In this document: positions 51,155 to 58,701 of the stretch, piece after piece
How positions within the stretch are numbered: position 1 is the stretch's first letter
Layout of the letters: the number at the start of each line of letters is the position of its first letter
DNA from: a virus
Length of the DNA: 64,000 bases
Strand: one strand, 5' to 3'
IMG/VR virus record: IMGVR_UViG_3300042406_000429
Span: 48,277 to 112,276 of that record
The notes under the pieces: generated by a model
What the model saw: the letters and a program-made list of their open reading frames with translations, nothing else
What the model was told of the DNA's origin: nothing
The model's database searches: none
Translations under genes and position numbers: made by a program

Positions 51155-51229
51155 GCGGGTGTAACTCAGGGGTAGAGTCACAGTCTTCCAAACTGTTGGT
51201 CGCCAGTTCGAATCTGGTCGCCCGCTCCA
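51155..51229 (+). tRNA. tRNA-Gly(TCC)
   Basis: Acceptor GCGGGTG/CGCCCGC, anticodon stem ACAGT/ACTGT, loop CTTCCAA, CCA. Confidence 0.87.
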
Positions 51230-51236
51230 AAATCCG

Positions 51237-51334
51237 ACGGAAAGAGATGGATACTTTCCGTTCACTGTATAAGGTAGGCATATCGCTTTATACAGACATA
51301 GGTAGAGGCAACCTGGAACGTCCTCTGATATGCC
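51237..51334 (+). ncRNA. Pseudoknotted structured RNA before the deaminase gene
   Basis: Four helices, three of them perfect 8-bp: P1 ACGGAAAG/CTTTCCGT (51237-51244 with 51254-51261); P2 CTGTATAA/TTATACAG (51265-51272 with 51288-51295); P3 GGCATATC/GATATGCC (51277-51284 with 51327-51334); P4 AGAGG/CCTCT (51304-51308 with 51322-51326). P3's first strand lies in the P2 loop, so P2 and P3 form an H-type pseudoknot. It may be a stable RNA like those in the tRNA block, or a regulatory leader of the deaminase gene. Confidence 0.7.
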
Positions 51335-51818
51335 GTCTTATCCACTAAACCTGTCTCAACGAAATAGTGACTGGGAGAAGGTAGTAACTCCCGAGGATTA
51401 TATTATGACTCGCGACAAGAAATATATGGACTTTGTCCGTAGACTCGCCACTTCCAACAACATGAAAATGAAACTCGCTGCTTGTCTCGTTATCCGTAAC
51501 GAGATTATTTCAGTTGGACTAAACTCCGACAAATCTCACCCTCTGCAGAAAAGATTCGCAAAGAATAACGATGCGATCTTTAAACATGCAGAGGTAGATT
51601 GCATTATCAAAGCATTGAAGATTGTCGACGAAGAAGATCTTAAGAATGCCACTCTATATGTCTATCGTGTAAAGCGCAAGCACAAAGGAGACATGAACTG
51701 GGTAAGTGGTAGGGCGGAACCTTGTCCGGGATGTCAGAAAGCCATCGAACATTTCGGCATCAAGAAAACTGTATTCTCTCTAGATGAAGAGGACTCTTAC
51801 GGAACCTTGTGGTGCTAA
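51330..51818 (+). CDS. dCMP/cytidine deaminase-family protein
   Basis: 162 residues from 51330, or 137 from ATG 51405, which has gagga upstream and begins at the usual deaminase core (MTRDKKYMDFVRRLATSNN). I favour 51405 because 51330 lies in a pseudoknot stem. Zinc-site motifs: FKHAEVDC (His, catalytic Glu) and EPCPGCQKAI (two Cys). dCMP deaminase makes dUMP for thymidylate synthesis; action on another deoxynucleotide or modified base is possible. Confidence 0.8.
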   Translation: MPSYPLNLSQRNSDWEKVVTPEDYIMTRDKKYMDFVRRLATSNNMKMKLAACLVIRNEIISVGLNSDKSHPLQKRFAKNNDAIFKHAEVDCIIKALKIVDEEDLKNATLYVYRVKRKHKGDMNWVSGRAEPCPGCQKAIEHFGIKKTVFSLDEEDSYGTLWC

Positions 51819-51833
51819 CGCCTAAATAGGTGT

Positions 51834-52151
51834 ATGGGAAATGTAAGAACTAGAATCACAAGGAAGGTTGGGCCTGTTAGAACTACTACCTCATGGGGTG
51901 GTAAAAGAGGCGTAACTACTTCTACATCTTTTGGTCTTAAAGGTAATATGAGAACTACCTATTCGACCAATCAAAAAACTGGAAGATCCAGAACGACCCA
52001 ATCTATGAAGGTTGGGCCGAATTCATGGTATGTAACGAGTAAAACTACAGGTGGGTTTAGTAGAAAAAGAGGAAGAAAGGCTAAAGGTAGCCTCTCCGAT
52101 TTATTCTGGACTTTAGTTATACTAGGAATTATTATTCTGGTTGTTTTATGA
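51834..52151 (+). CDS. Basic protein with C-terminal membrane helix
   Basis: 105 residues. Arg/Lys/Thr/Ser/Gly-rich for ~85 residues with repeated TTTSWGGKRGVTTSTSFG-type blocks, then one hydrophobic helix (LFWTLVILGIIILVVL). Topology suggests a tail-anchored inner-membrane protein with a basic, perhaps nucleic-acid-binding, cytoplasmic part. Function unknown. No strong RBS is seen (tatgggaa overlaps the start). Confidence 0.55.
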   Translation: MGNVRTRITRKVGPVRTTTSWGGKRGVTTSTSFGLKGNMRTTYSTNQKTGRSRTTQSMKVGPNSWYVTSKTTGGFSRKRGRKAKGSLSDLFWTLVILGIIILVVL

Positions 52152-52163
52152 AGACTTTTGTTG

Positions 52164-52229
52164 TATAAATAAGTGTAGGTCACGGGAAGGCAATCCCTAC
52201 CTACTCTAAACCTTACACGGAGGTCCAGC
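52164..52229 (+). promoter_or_regulatory. Late promoter and structured leader of the NUMOD gene
   Basis: TATAAATA (52164-52171), then GTGTA/TACAC (52173-52177 with 52214-52218), GTAGG/CCTAC and GGGA/TCCC arms, and an RBS ggagg abutting the last arm. It closely resembles the leader of the GIY-YIG gene on the other strand at 42.4 kb. A late transcript should begin near 52177, just past the first arm of the outer stem. Confidence 0.75.
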
Positions 52230-52688
52230 ATGGATATTTATGACCCTATAGGGAAGGCACTAGGTCTTCCGCCATTAGAATATGAAATACCTCCATTAGA
52301 ACCTTGGCAAACTATTCAAATATCTTCTGGATGGAATAGCGGTATTCCTCACACAGAAGAAACCAAGAAACTAATTTCTGAATCAAATAAAGGCAAAATA
52401 AAAACAAAACAACACAGAAAAAATATTTCTGATGGAATAAAAAATGGCAAACAAAAAAGTTTCGAAAACATAATTGCCGCAAATAAAAAAAGAAAAGGCG
52501 TTCCTAGAAAAGAAGCAGTTAAAGAAAAGATATCTAAAACTCTTTCAGGAAGAAAGAGACCTAAAGAAGTTGGAGAAAAAGTTTCTATAGCTTTAAAAGG
52601 AAGACCTTGTACGGAAGAACGTAAAGCTAAGATAAAAGAAACTTGTAGATTAAAAAGAGAACAAAAATTAAGTTCTGAAAATTCTTAG
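52230..52688 (+). CDS. NUMOD-repeat protein with a gp16-like N-terminus
   Basis: 152 residues. Residues 5-18 (DPIGKALGLPPLEY) repeat the gp16 N-terminus; 41 of 46 bases match with silent changes only. The rest is a string of NUMOD3-type basic DNA-binding motifs (GIPHTEETKKLISESNKGK, GRKRPKEVGEKVSIALKGR, then CTEERKAKIKE). No GIY-YIG or HNH nuclease core is visible, so it may be a nuclease remnant or a DNA-binding partner. Its end overlaps the opposite-strand exonuclease gene by 21 bases. Confidence 0.7.
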   Translation: MDIYDPIGKALGLPPLEYEIPPLEPWQTIQISSGWNSGIPHTEETKKLISESNKGKIKTKQHRKNISDGIKNGKQKSFENIIAANKKRKGVPRKEAVKEKISKTLSGRKRPKEVGEKVSIALKGRPCTEERKAKIKETCRLKREQKLSSENS

Positions 52689-53324
52689 AACTTCTTCTAC
52701 ATAATCCTTTGTATCTTTAACAAAAAGCTGTGGGCTTTCATGGTCTACTGCTATCATCACAACTATTTGAGGAATTGTTATTTTATACATCCAAGAAAAC
52801 ATCATAGCGTAACAAGCTGTCTGTAAAAAATAACTGGTGATCCACTCTTCTTTTTTAAGTTTACGGCTTGTTTTAAAATCAACTATAGAAGGGACGCCAT
52901 CAAACTCTGCGATCAAGTCGCATCTACCTGCTGTTTTTAAAACAGTAGAATAGAGAGGGAGTTCGATACCTAGGATATTATCTACGTATTTGTCTAAGAG
53001 CGTTTGAATACCTTTAAAAGCATCAATTCCAGAAGGCATAGCACCCCGAAGATGGTCCTCTTCATTGAGGACATAACGCTCGGCGATTGAGTGTACGGCG
53101 GTTCCACGACGAGCAGCCTGTGTAGAAATCTTCTGAGCCTCTTCTTCTCCGACACGTTTCTTCCACTCCATTAATGCTGTTTTGTCTAGTGCTCCATCTA
53201 ATACGGTTGTTACCGAGCGAAATTTCTCTCCACTCGGTAACACATAATATCTTTTGCCATCAATGTTCTTCGTATCTATTTCCACTTCTGGAACTAGATT
53301 GTGTTTAAATAATTTACGTGACAA
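52668..53324 (-). CDS. PD-(D/E)XK exonuclease (Cas4/RecB-like)
   Basis: 218 residues with a TTG start at 53324, overlapping the PhoH end by 11 bases. Motifs: RRGTAVHSIAERYV (His), TAGRCDLIAEFDGVPSIVDFKTSRK (Asp then D-x-K) and the QTACYAMMFSW helix. This is the standard phage exonuclease layout. A role in DNA degradation or recombination is likely. Confidence 0.85.
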   Translation of the reverse strand: MSRKLFKHNLVPEVEIDTKNIDGKRYYVLPSGEKFRSVTTVLDGALDKTALMEWKKRVGEEEAQKISTQAARRGTAVHSIAERYVLNEEDHLRGAMPSGIDAFKGIQTLLDKYVDNILGIELPLYSTVLKTAGRCDLIAEFDGVPSIVDFKTSRKLKKEEWITSYFLQTACYAMMFSWMYKITIPQIVVMIAVDHESPQLFVKDTKDYVEEVLRIFRT

Positions 53325-54075
53325 TTCTCATTTTATCCTTCAGTATTATATATTCTTTAACAAGAGCAGATCTTACGATATCCTCTGCATTAAATTCAAT
53401 CAAATCAAAAGATCTCATGTTCTTTACGACACGCATGAAATCAGTCAACCCGTTCTTCTCGTGCTCTCTTGTGAAGTCAGACTGTCTAAAGTCTCCACAG
53501 AATACAACTTTACAATTATGACCAATACGAGTAATAACAGAATCTAGCTCGTGAAGAGTAGCATTCTGCATTTCATCAACAACAACGATACAATCGTTAA
53601 GCGTAATACCTCTAATAAAAGAGGTAGAGATAAACTCAATAACATTTCTTCTTTTTAGGTATTCATACGCATCACCACGACCAAATAATTCTGTGCAAAT
53701 GGCGTAGTAAGGCGCTTCATATACTTTAGTTTTTTCTCTGTCACTACCAGGAAGGAATCCCATATCTCTGGTAGGAACAACCGATCTTACAATAACAACT
53801 TTCTTGTAAATACATTCAGGATCGCTGAGGATCTGTTTTAAAGAAAGATATAATGCCATAAAAGATTTGCCTGTTCCGGCAATACCATGGAGCATTAAAT
53901 TTTTATCATCATCAAATGAATCAAATGCTAACTTCTGATTCTGTGTAAGAGGATGAAAATGTTTTAAATTAAAATTTAATTTTTCTTGATAATTTTCTTT
54001 CGGTTGTTTTCCTTGTTGGCGAAGAAGTCTTTTTTCTTTACGAGTTAATCGACGTGTTGTTGTTTCTTCTTCCAT
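53314..54075 (-). CDS. phoH: PhoH-like ATPase
   Basis: 253 residues. Walker A MLHGIAGTGKSFM near residues 61-73, IVRSVVPTRDMGFLPGS, Walker B CIVVVDEMQNAT, and VVFCGDFRQSD. PhoH is frequent in phages; it is an SF1-like ATPase probably acting on RNA. Basic N-terminal tail (RRLTRKEKRLLRQQGKQ). Confidence 0.9.
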   Translation of the reverse strand: MEEETTTRRLTRKEKRLLRQQGKQPKENYQEKLNFNLKHFHPLTQNQKLAFDSFDDDKNLMLHGIAGTGKSFMALYLSLKQILSDPECIYKKVVIVRSVVPTRDMGFLPGSDREKTKVYEAPYYAICTELFGRGDAYEYLKRRNVIEFISTSFIRGITLNDCIVVVDEMQNATLHELDSVITRIGHNCKVVFCGDFRQSDFTREHEKNGLTDFMRVVKNMRSFDLIEFNAEDIVRSALVKEYIILKDKMRIVT

Positions 54076-54083
54076 TTTACCCC

Positions 54084-54326
54084 TTAGAATGTGTTGATGG
54101 TACTCCTGGTTATACCTTTTTGATTTCTCTTCTTAATATCTTTGAGCAGATCACGGAAACCATCTTCAGGTTTCCCCATTCCTCTGCCAGAAGCGATCAT
54201 AGGAGCGCCATTTACGAGTTGAGTGATATGCGGATTTTCTTGCAAGTATGCATCAAGTTCCGATATCGACATGAAGTTTTCATACTCTTCGCCAGTATCA
54301 TTATTTAAAAACTTATATGTGGGCAT
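54084..54326 (-). CDS. Small conserved phage protein, paralog A
   Basis: 80 residues from the TAATG overlap at 54326. PTYKFLNNDTGEEYENFMSISELDAYLQENPHITQLVNGAPMI is closely similar to the gene at 54567 (paralog B). Small alpha/beta protein of unknown function. Its Gly-rich, basic C-terminus is typical of this phage family. Confidence 0.65.
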   Translation of the reverse strand: MPTYKFLNNDTGEEYENFMSISELDAYLQENPHITQLVNGAPMIASGRGMGKPEDGFRDLLKDIKKRNQKGITRSTINTF

Positions 54327-54565
54327 TAGCAAATAGCCATTGTTTGTGTGTTAGCATTAGTTTCGCATGTAATTGTCCATGGTGGACTAGAAGGCATAGG
54401 AAAAACTTCAGGATATACGCCACCTGGATAGGTTGGAGTAACTTTATTAAAGACTGTTGATAAGTGGTCTTGGATGATCTTCCACTGTAACTCGCCAGGA
54501 GGTTTTCCTGATGTGTTAAGTTCGTTAAATCCTTGTAGCCAATAACAAAATTGCAAAGGGTCCAT
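54326..54565 (-). CDS. Conserved phage protein of unknown function
   Basis: 79 residues. MDPLQFCYWLQGFNELNTSG and LQWKIIQDHLSTVFNKVTP are a recurrent phage pattern with no known role. Lies between two paralogous genes, which suggests a local duplication followed by insertion or rearrangement. Confidence 0.65.
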   Translation of the reverse strand: MDPLQFCYWLQGFNELNTSGKPPGELQWKIIQDHLSTVFNKVTPTYPGGVYPEVFPMPSSPPWTITCETNANTQTMAIC

Positions 54566-54566
54566 T

Positions 54567-54791
54567 TTATTTTCCTGTAGAATCTAAGAATGGGCGCTTG
54601 ACTGAAGTAGCATCCTTATACTTAGTCTTCATTGGAGTATTCTTGCCCATGGTTCCTGTGACCATGGGCGCACCGTTAATAAGAAGTTCGACATGAGGAT
54701 GCGCAGCAATCTTCTCTTCCATCTCAGAGATAGACATAAGCTCTTCCCACTCTTCACCAGTCTGATTATTGCGTAGCTTGTAAATAGGCAT
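54567..54791 (-). CDS. Small conserved phage protein, paralog B
   Basis: 74 residues from ATG 54791. PIYKLRNNQTGEEWEELMSISEMEEKIAAHPHVELLINGAPMVTG aligns with paralog A over its first ~45 residues. Unknown function. Start overlaps the upstream stop. Confidence 0.65.
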   Translation of the reverse strand: MPIYKLRNNQTGEEWEELMSISEMEEKIAAHPHVELLINGAPMVTGTMGKNTPMKTKYKDATSVKRPFLDSTGK

Positions 54792-55012
54792 CAATCATCT
54801 TCCCATGCATGACCACGAGTTGTGCCTGAACAGATATCTCCAATATCAAAGTCTTCATCGTCTTCAACCAAAGCAGAGATATCCTTAGTGCGAAGAGCAC
54901 GTTCTACACGCTTCTCTTTGCGCTTGTTTACACGATCACGTGGATCGTCATGATACTCTTCGTGATCTGAATAATCGTTCTTCTTGAACTTCTTTAACGC
55001 TGACTTGCTCAT
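54791..55012 (-). CDS. Highly charged small protein
   Basis: 73 residues. Basic first half (KKFKKNDYSDHEEYHDDPRDRVNKRKEKRVERALR) and acidic second half (LVEDDEDFDIGD). Probably disordered or helical. Overlaps the preceding gene by four bases. Function unknown. Confidence 0.6.
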   Translation of the reverse strand: MSKSALKKFKKNDYSDHEEYHDDPRDRVNKRKEKRVERALRTKDISALVEDDEDFDIGDICSGTTRGHAWEDD

Positions 55013-55428
55013 TCTGCGATTAACCCTGGTAGTGCTTCTTTTACGTGTTGAATGGTAATGCCAGGAAATGGCATCTTCTTATCCTTCATAGCTAGGACAA
55101 GCTTTGCATCGTCGGGATCTAGTCTCTCAAGAAACTCAACAAACATCATTTCACGCTTTGATTGATTGAGAGTTGGATGGAAACCTTCGACGAAATATCT
55201 AATCTTATCAGCTTCTCTGTGGAATACATGCTGCTGATCTACAATATCATTTGGCTTATATGGCGGTACTCCTTCTGGGAGAAGGAACTTGACATTAGGG
55301 TCAAAGACTGCTTGTAGCACAATACGTAGAGCCATAGTGTCATTAGCTTTTATATTATCAACCTTTTCTTGCGTCTTTTTTAATTTAGAAACCTTGTGTA
55401 AAAATTCATACATTCCAAGGACAGCCAT
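55009..55428 (-). CDS. Conserved T4-like phage protein (possibly DUF6433)
   Basis: 139 residues. ALRIVLQAVFDPNVKFLLPEGVPPYKPND and FVEFLERLDPDDAKLVLAMKDKKMPFPGIT recur in T4-like phages as a protein of unknown function. It sits next to RNase H, as its relatives often do. The DUF number is from memory. Confidence 0.65.
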   Translation of the reverse strand: MAVLGMYEFLHKVSKLKKTQEKVDNIKANDTMALRIVLQAVFDPNVKFLLPEGVPPYKPNDIVDQQHVFHREADKIRYFVEGFHPTLNQSKREMMFVEFLERLDPDDAKLVLAMKDKKMPFPGITIQHVKEALPGLIAE

Positions 55429-55437
55429 TATTATCTC

Positions 55438-56295
55438 CTAAAATTCACTCAAATGTTCAGTAAGGTTTTTGAGTTTGTTTGCTATAAAGTAATTTAGTAG
55501 TTTGCTACGATCACGATTTGCCTGAGCTTCATATTGCTCCATAACTTTCTCACGAATAGAGTCAGGAGTAAAGCTAAGATCAATCAATCGTGCGTTACGA
55601 GAATAGTTACGGGCAGTGATTGTATCCATTTCTTCTAGATCAGTGCCCATAATCTTTTCCATCTTCTTCGCTGTTAGCGGTCTTTGCCGATCGCCGACAA
55701 CAAAGCAATTATCAGGAGACAACACGTTAGGAATCCCATCCCCTGCATCCCCCTTAAGAATATGTTCATGTAGAAATCGTTCAGGATCATCGTGCGTTAC
55801 CCATTTCTTACGAGTAGGATCGTATTGTTTTACGTTAGGGTAAACGTGCAACTGAATAAAATCTTTATCGCCAGACAGAATAAGAATTTTCTCACCAGTA
55901 TTTAGTTCTGAGCCGAATTTAGAGACAAGTGTGGAAATAATATCATCAGCCTCTGCAGACTCAACATCAATAACTCGATAAGGAAAATACTCCTTGAGTT
56001 CTGCACGAATCTTATTAAGACATTCGAACAGAGCCTTCCAGTCAAGTTCTGACTTCTCGATATTCTTTTTACGATTGGCCTTGTAATAAGGAAAGATCTG
56101 CTTGCGCCAGTAGTTTGTATTATCGCAAGCAATAATCATTTCGCCATATTCATCAGAGAACTTCTGACGATAAGAACGAATAGAATTAAGAATCATATGG
56201 CGAACCATATTTTCTTCTAGTTGAGCATTAGTATGATTGCCAAGCTGCATCAACAGATTAGACAACATAACCTGATTCAAGTCAACAATAATCAC
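55438..56295 (-). CDS. rnh: RNase H / 5'-3' exonuclease (T4 Rnh-like)
   Basis: 285 residues (T4 305). FEN-1-family acidic motifs: MIIVDLNQVMLS, MIIACDNTNYWRKQIFPYYKANRK, DVESAEADDIISTLV, ILILSGDKDFIQL and GDAGDGIPNVLSPDNCF. It removes RNA primers from Okazaki fragments. Confidence 0.93.
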   Translation of the reverse strand: MIIVDLNQVMLSNLLMQLGNHTNAQLEENMVRHMILNSIRSYRQKFSDEYGEMIIACDNTNYWRKQIFPYYKANRKKNIEKSELDWKALFECLNKIRAELKEYFPYRVIDVESAEADDIISTLVSKFGSELNTGEKILILSGDKDFIQLHVYPNVKQYDPTRKKWVTHDDPERFLHEHILKGDAGDGIPNVLSPDNCFVVGDRQRPLTAKKMEKIMGTDLEEMDTITARNYSRNARLIDLSFTPDSIREKVMEQYEAQANRDRSKLLNYFIANKLKNLTEHLSEF

Positions 56296-56302
56296 AAATC
56301 AC

Positions 56303-56698
56303 CTATTCAGTTTCTTCAGGTTCATCCAGAGGTTTTAGATCTAGTTCCAACTTATCAGCAATCTTAAATGCACCTTCTTCCTTGGGATGAGGAACGAAGA
56401 TAGCTTCGGACACCTGCTGAAAAGGATGGTGCATATCATAGTGCTTTAGCATCAAAGAACGCAAAGCTTCCACTATGAGTGCGCCATCCTTAACATCGAC
56501 ATCTACATCATCTTCGATGAGACCGAAACCAGCAATGTCTAATTGATTGAAAATCATTGGAACCAGATTTTGGATAGTTTCTTGGATATGATAATGTCTC
56601 ATCATTTCCATATTATGTTGGATATCCTCGAGAGTAATATCTTTGTTAGCGTTCTTACCCTTGGGGAAACTCACGACATTATTCGAATTATTAGACAT
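56303..56698 (-). CDS. Unknown acidic protein upstream of RNase H
   Basis: 131 residues. FPKGKNANKDITLEDIQHNMEMMRHYHIQETIQNLVP is conserved in type among T4-like phages, often beside rnh. Acidic C-terminus. No function known. ATG lies two bases after a -10-like box, so a longer transcript must supply its RBS. Confidence 0.6.
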   Translation of the reverse strand: MSNNSNNVVSFPKGKNANKDITLEDIQHNMEMMRHYHIQETIQNLVPMIFNQLDIAGFGLIEDDVDVDVKDGALIVEALRSLMLKHYDMHHPFQQVSEAIFVPHPKEEGAFKIADKLELDLKPLDEPEETE

Positions 56699-56727
56699 AT
56701 AATACCTTATATTTTATAAGAAGTCAA
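56699..56727 (-). promoter_or_regulatory. Early-type promoter, minus strand
   Basis: Read on the minus strand: TTGACT, 17 bases, TATTAT. A TATAAATA late promoter lies just upstream (56731-56738 on the same strand), making a compact early/late pair. Confidence 0.65.
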
Positions 56728-56730
56728 TAG

Positions 56731-56738
56731 TATTTATA
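56731..56738 (-). promoter_or_regulatory. Late promoter, minus strand
   Basis: Exact TATAAATA overlapping the stop of the glycosyltransferase gene. It could express the 56303 gene and rnh late. Confidence 0.6.
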
Positions 56739-57738
56739 CCTTGTAGACAAACATTTCTTTGGGAAATTTACGAGACTCTTCGTCGGGATATTCAGCTTTG
56801 AGATCGTTTAACATTACTTCCCATTTGTTCTTGATAAATTCTACATTGTTCTTGTTATCTACATAAACTTTATTAAAGGCGATCATGTTGTCTTGCTTTT
56901 TGTCACGAACGAGACGAATAGCTGCTTGTAGATTACCAGCGAATACACCAGCGTGTTTCTGAACATCTTCCATATTAACATTATACATTACATTTAAACC
57001 ACCCGAAGTTTCTGGTAGAGCTCCGAGATTCGAATGAACACAAACCAATCCTGCAGACATAGCCTCTAGCATAGCAATACAAGAAGTCTCTGTCCAAATA
57101 GAAGGATAAGCAAAAATATGATACTTATTGAGTTCTTCTCTTAGTTGTTCGTTTGGAGTGAAACCATGATAAGTCATCTGAGGATGATTACGAATTGTTT
57201 CGTATAATTCTTCAAACTGTTTATCTGCTTCTTCCCATCCATAGATTTTAAAAGAAGAGTAAACGTGTAGATGAATATCTGGATTTGTTTCAGCCAAATG
57301 TTCGAACACTGGAACAAGAATAGCCAATCCACGTTGTGGCGTTGAGGTATATACCAAATGAATCTTACCATCATCTGGCTTTTCTAAACAAGAAGCAGGA
57401 GCAGGAGTAATACCATGATCTAGAACAATAGACTTATCATCCATTGGTAAACCATGAATCAAATTATAACGGCTATACTGCCAATTAGAAACGAAAACAA
57501 ATTTATGAAACTTATTTCGCCATTCAGTGTCTCTGAAATTTTTAGATTCAGGGTCTTCGGGTAGATCATGACACCAAAGAATACGAATTTTGTTTTCGTC
57601 CAAATCACGTGTTCTAGAACAAATAATTTGAAAGTCTTCAAGCAAGCTTTCTGGAAGCATAGAAGCAAGCTTACGTTTAACTAATTCAGTTCCACCATTT
57701 GCCTTTATAGAAATTTCATTCTCTTCAAAACCACTCAT
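56734..57738 (-). CDS. GT4-family glycosyltransferase
   Basis: 334 residues. A GT-B enzyme: N-terminal half includes NGGTELVKRKLASMLP and FVFVSNWQYSRY, C-terminal half includes LVYTSTPQRGLAILVPVFEHL and the donor-binding HIFAYPSIWTETSCIAMLEAMSAGLVCV with the ETS/E motif. It transfers a sugar from a nucleotide donor. Coupled to a HAD phosphatase gene (one-base overlap). The acceptor could be a modified base or a protein. Confidence 0.83.
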   Translation of the reverse strand: MSGFEENEISIKANGGTELVKRKLASMLPESLLEDFQIICSRTRDLDENKIRILWCHDLPEDPESKNFRDTEWRNKFHKFVFVSNWQYSRYNLIHGLPMDDKSIVLDHGITPAPASCLEKPDDGKIHLVYTSTPQRGLAILVPVFEHLAETNPDIHLHVYSSFKIYGWEEADKQFEELYETIRNHPQMTYHGFTPNEQLREELNKYHIFAYPSIWTETSCIAMLEAMSAGLVCVHSNLGALPETSGGLNVMYNVNMEDVQKHAGVFAGNLQAAIRLVRDKKQDNMIAFNKVYVDNKNNVEFIKNKWEVMLNDLKAEYPDEESRKFPKEMFVYKV

Positions 57739-58280
57739 TAATTTCCACCCACATTCTGTTGAATAATTGTTACTGCTTCAAGAAGGTTCTTAGCATAAAA
57801 GTCTGGTTTAATATGTAACCATTCTGAAGGAGCACTATAAATGTCACCAAGGTATATAGTCTTGACTCCGGCACGGTTGCCAGCAACAACGTCACGCCAT
57901 GTATCACCAATCATCCAGCTACGTTCTTTAGTAACCATCCATTCTTTAATGATCTTATTTAACATACCAGGATTAGGTTTATACTCTTCAGTTCCACGTG
58001 TTCTTGCGGCCTGAATTGTATCTACATTCAAATCATTTTTGAGACATTGATGAATAACATTCATAGTATCTTCTGTTGTATATCCATCATCAACATCTGG
58101 TTGATTTGTTACAACATGCAAAGAAAAACCAAGAGCTCTTAATCCTTTAATTGCCTCTTCAACACCATCAATATAATTGAATTCTGCAAAATACCAAGGA
58201 CAAACATGCTTTGGGTTTTCTCTTCCATGCACGAGCTCATTAATAGTTCCATCACGGTCAAGGAATACTGCTTTTACCAT
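57738..58280 (-). CDS. HAD-family phosphatase (HisB-N/GmhB-like)
   Basis: 180 residues. VFLDRDGTIN carries the catalytic Asp pair, then VVTNQPDVDDGY and the KPNPGMLNKIIKE and MIGDTWRDVVAGNRAG motifs. Members dephosphorylate sugar bisphosphates or histidinol phosphate. Coupling to a glycosyltransferase suggests making a sugar precursor. Confidence 0.85.
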   Translation of the reverse strand: MVKAVFLDRDGTINELVHGRENPKHVCPWYFAEFNYIDGVEEAIKGLRALGFSLHVVTNQPDVDDGYTTEDTMNVIHQCLKNDLNVDTIQAARTRGTEEYKPNPGMLNKIIKEWMVTKERSWMIGDTWRDVVAGNRAGVKTIYLGDIYSAPSEWLHIKPDFYAKNLLEAVTIIQQNVGGN

Positions 58281-58300
58281 TTCTCACCCCAATAATAAAT

Positions 58301-58320
58301 GGTGGCGATTAATCGCCACC
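58301..58320. terminator. Perfect 20-base inverted repeat, terminator-like
   Basis: GGTGGCGATTAATCGCCACC is a perfect palindrome between speD and the HAD gene. On the minus strand it is followed by ATTTATTATT, a weak T-tract. It may be a partial terminator or a protein-binding site. Confidence 0.5.
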
Positions 58321-58329
58321 TGTTATATA

Positions 58330-58692
58330 TTACGCTTGTCTGTCAAGGAATACAGTTTCAATCTTCTTTGCTTCAAAGAAGACCTTAACGAGATTGACTA
58401 CAGCTTTTTCATTAAATGGCTTGCAAGAAAAGACATCTAAGTAGACATCATTTGTCTCGTCAACAAAGTGAGCACAAATATTACTTGTCTCAATTAATTG
58501 AACTAGAGTATAACCAGCCTTATTACCTGTACCAAACTTTACAATCTGTGGTTCACCATAAGCAACCATGTCAATATCCTTGACTAACTGCTTAGTAAAT
58601 TCATGGATTGTATTATAATCTGTAATAGTGTTGTGGTTACACTCACCTGCATTAATAATAAGATGATGTCCCCAATAGGTCTTTTCGCTCAT
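58330..58692 (-). CDS. speD: S-adenosylmethionine decarboxylase proenzyme
   Basis: 120 residues, the length of bacterial SpeD. GHHLIINAGECN, QLIETSNICAHFVDETNDVYLDVFSCKPF: the Ser at ~70 is the self-cleavage site giving the pyruvoyl group, and His75 and the Cys near residue 89 complete the active region. It makes decarboxylated SAM for spermidine synthesis. Phage speD is known from T4-like cyanophages. Confidence 0.88.
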   Translation of the reverse strand: MSEKTYWGHHLIINAGECNHNTITDYNTIHEFTKQLVKDIDMVAYGEPQIVKFGTGNKAGYTLVQLIETSNICAHFVDETNDVYLDVFSCKPFNEKAVVNLVKVFFEAKKIETVFLDRQA

Positions 58693-58701
58693 GTATCTCT
58701 C

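Noticed and set aside
45955-51229. Attachment site for prophage integration within the tRNA block
   Set aside because: No integrase gene is visible, the genome is of a virulent T4-like type, and tRNAs here are complete phage genes.
51330-51404. N-terminal 25 residues of the deaminase frame as certain coding sequence
   Set aside because: The start at 51330 falls inside a pseudoknot stem and lacks an RBS, while ATG 51405 has one. I left the longer frame as an option only.
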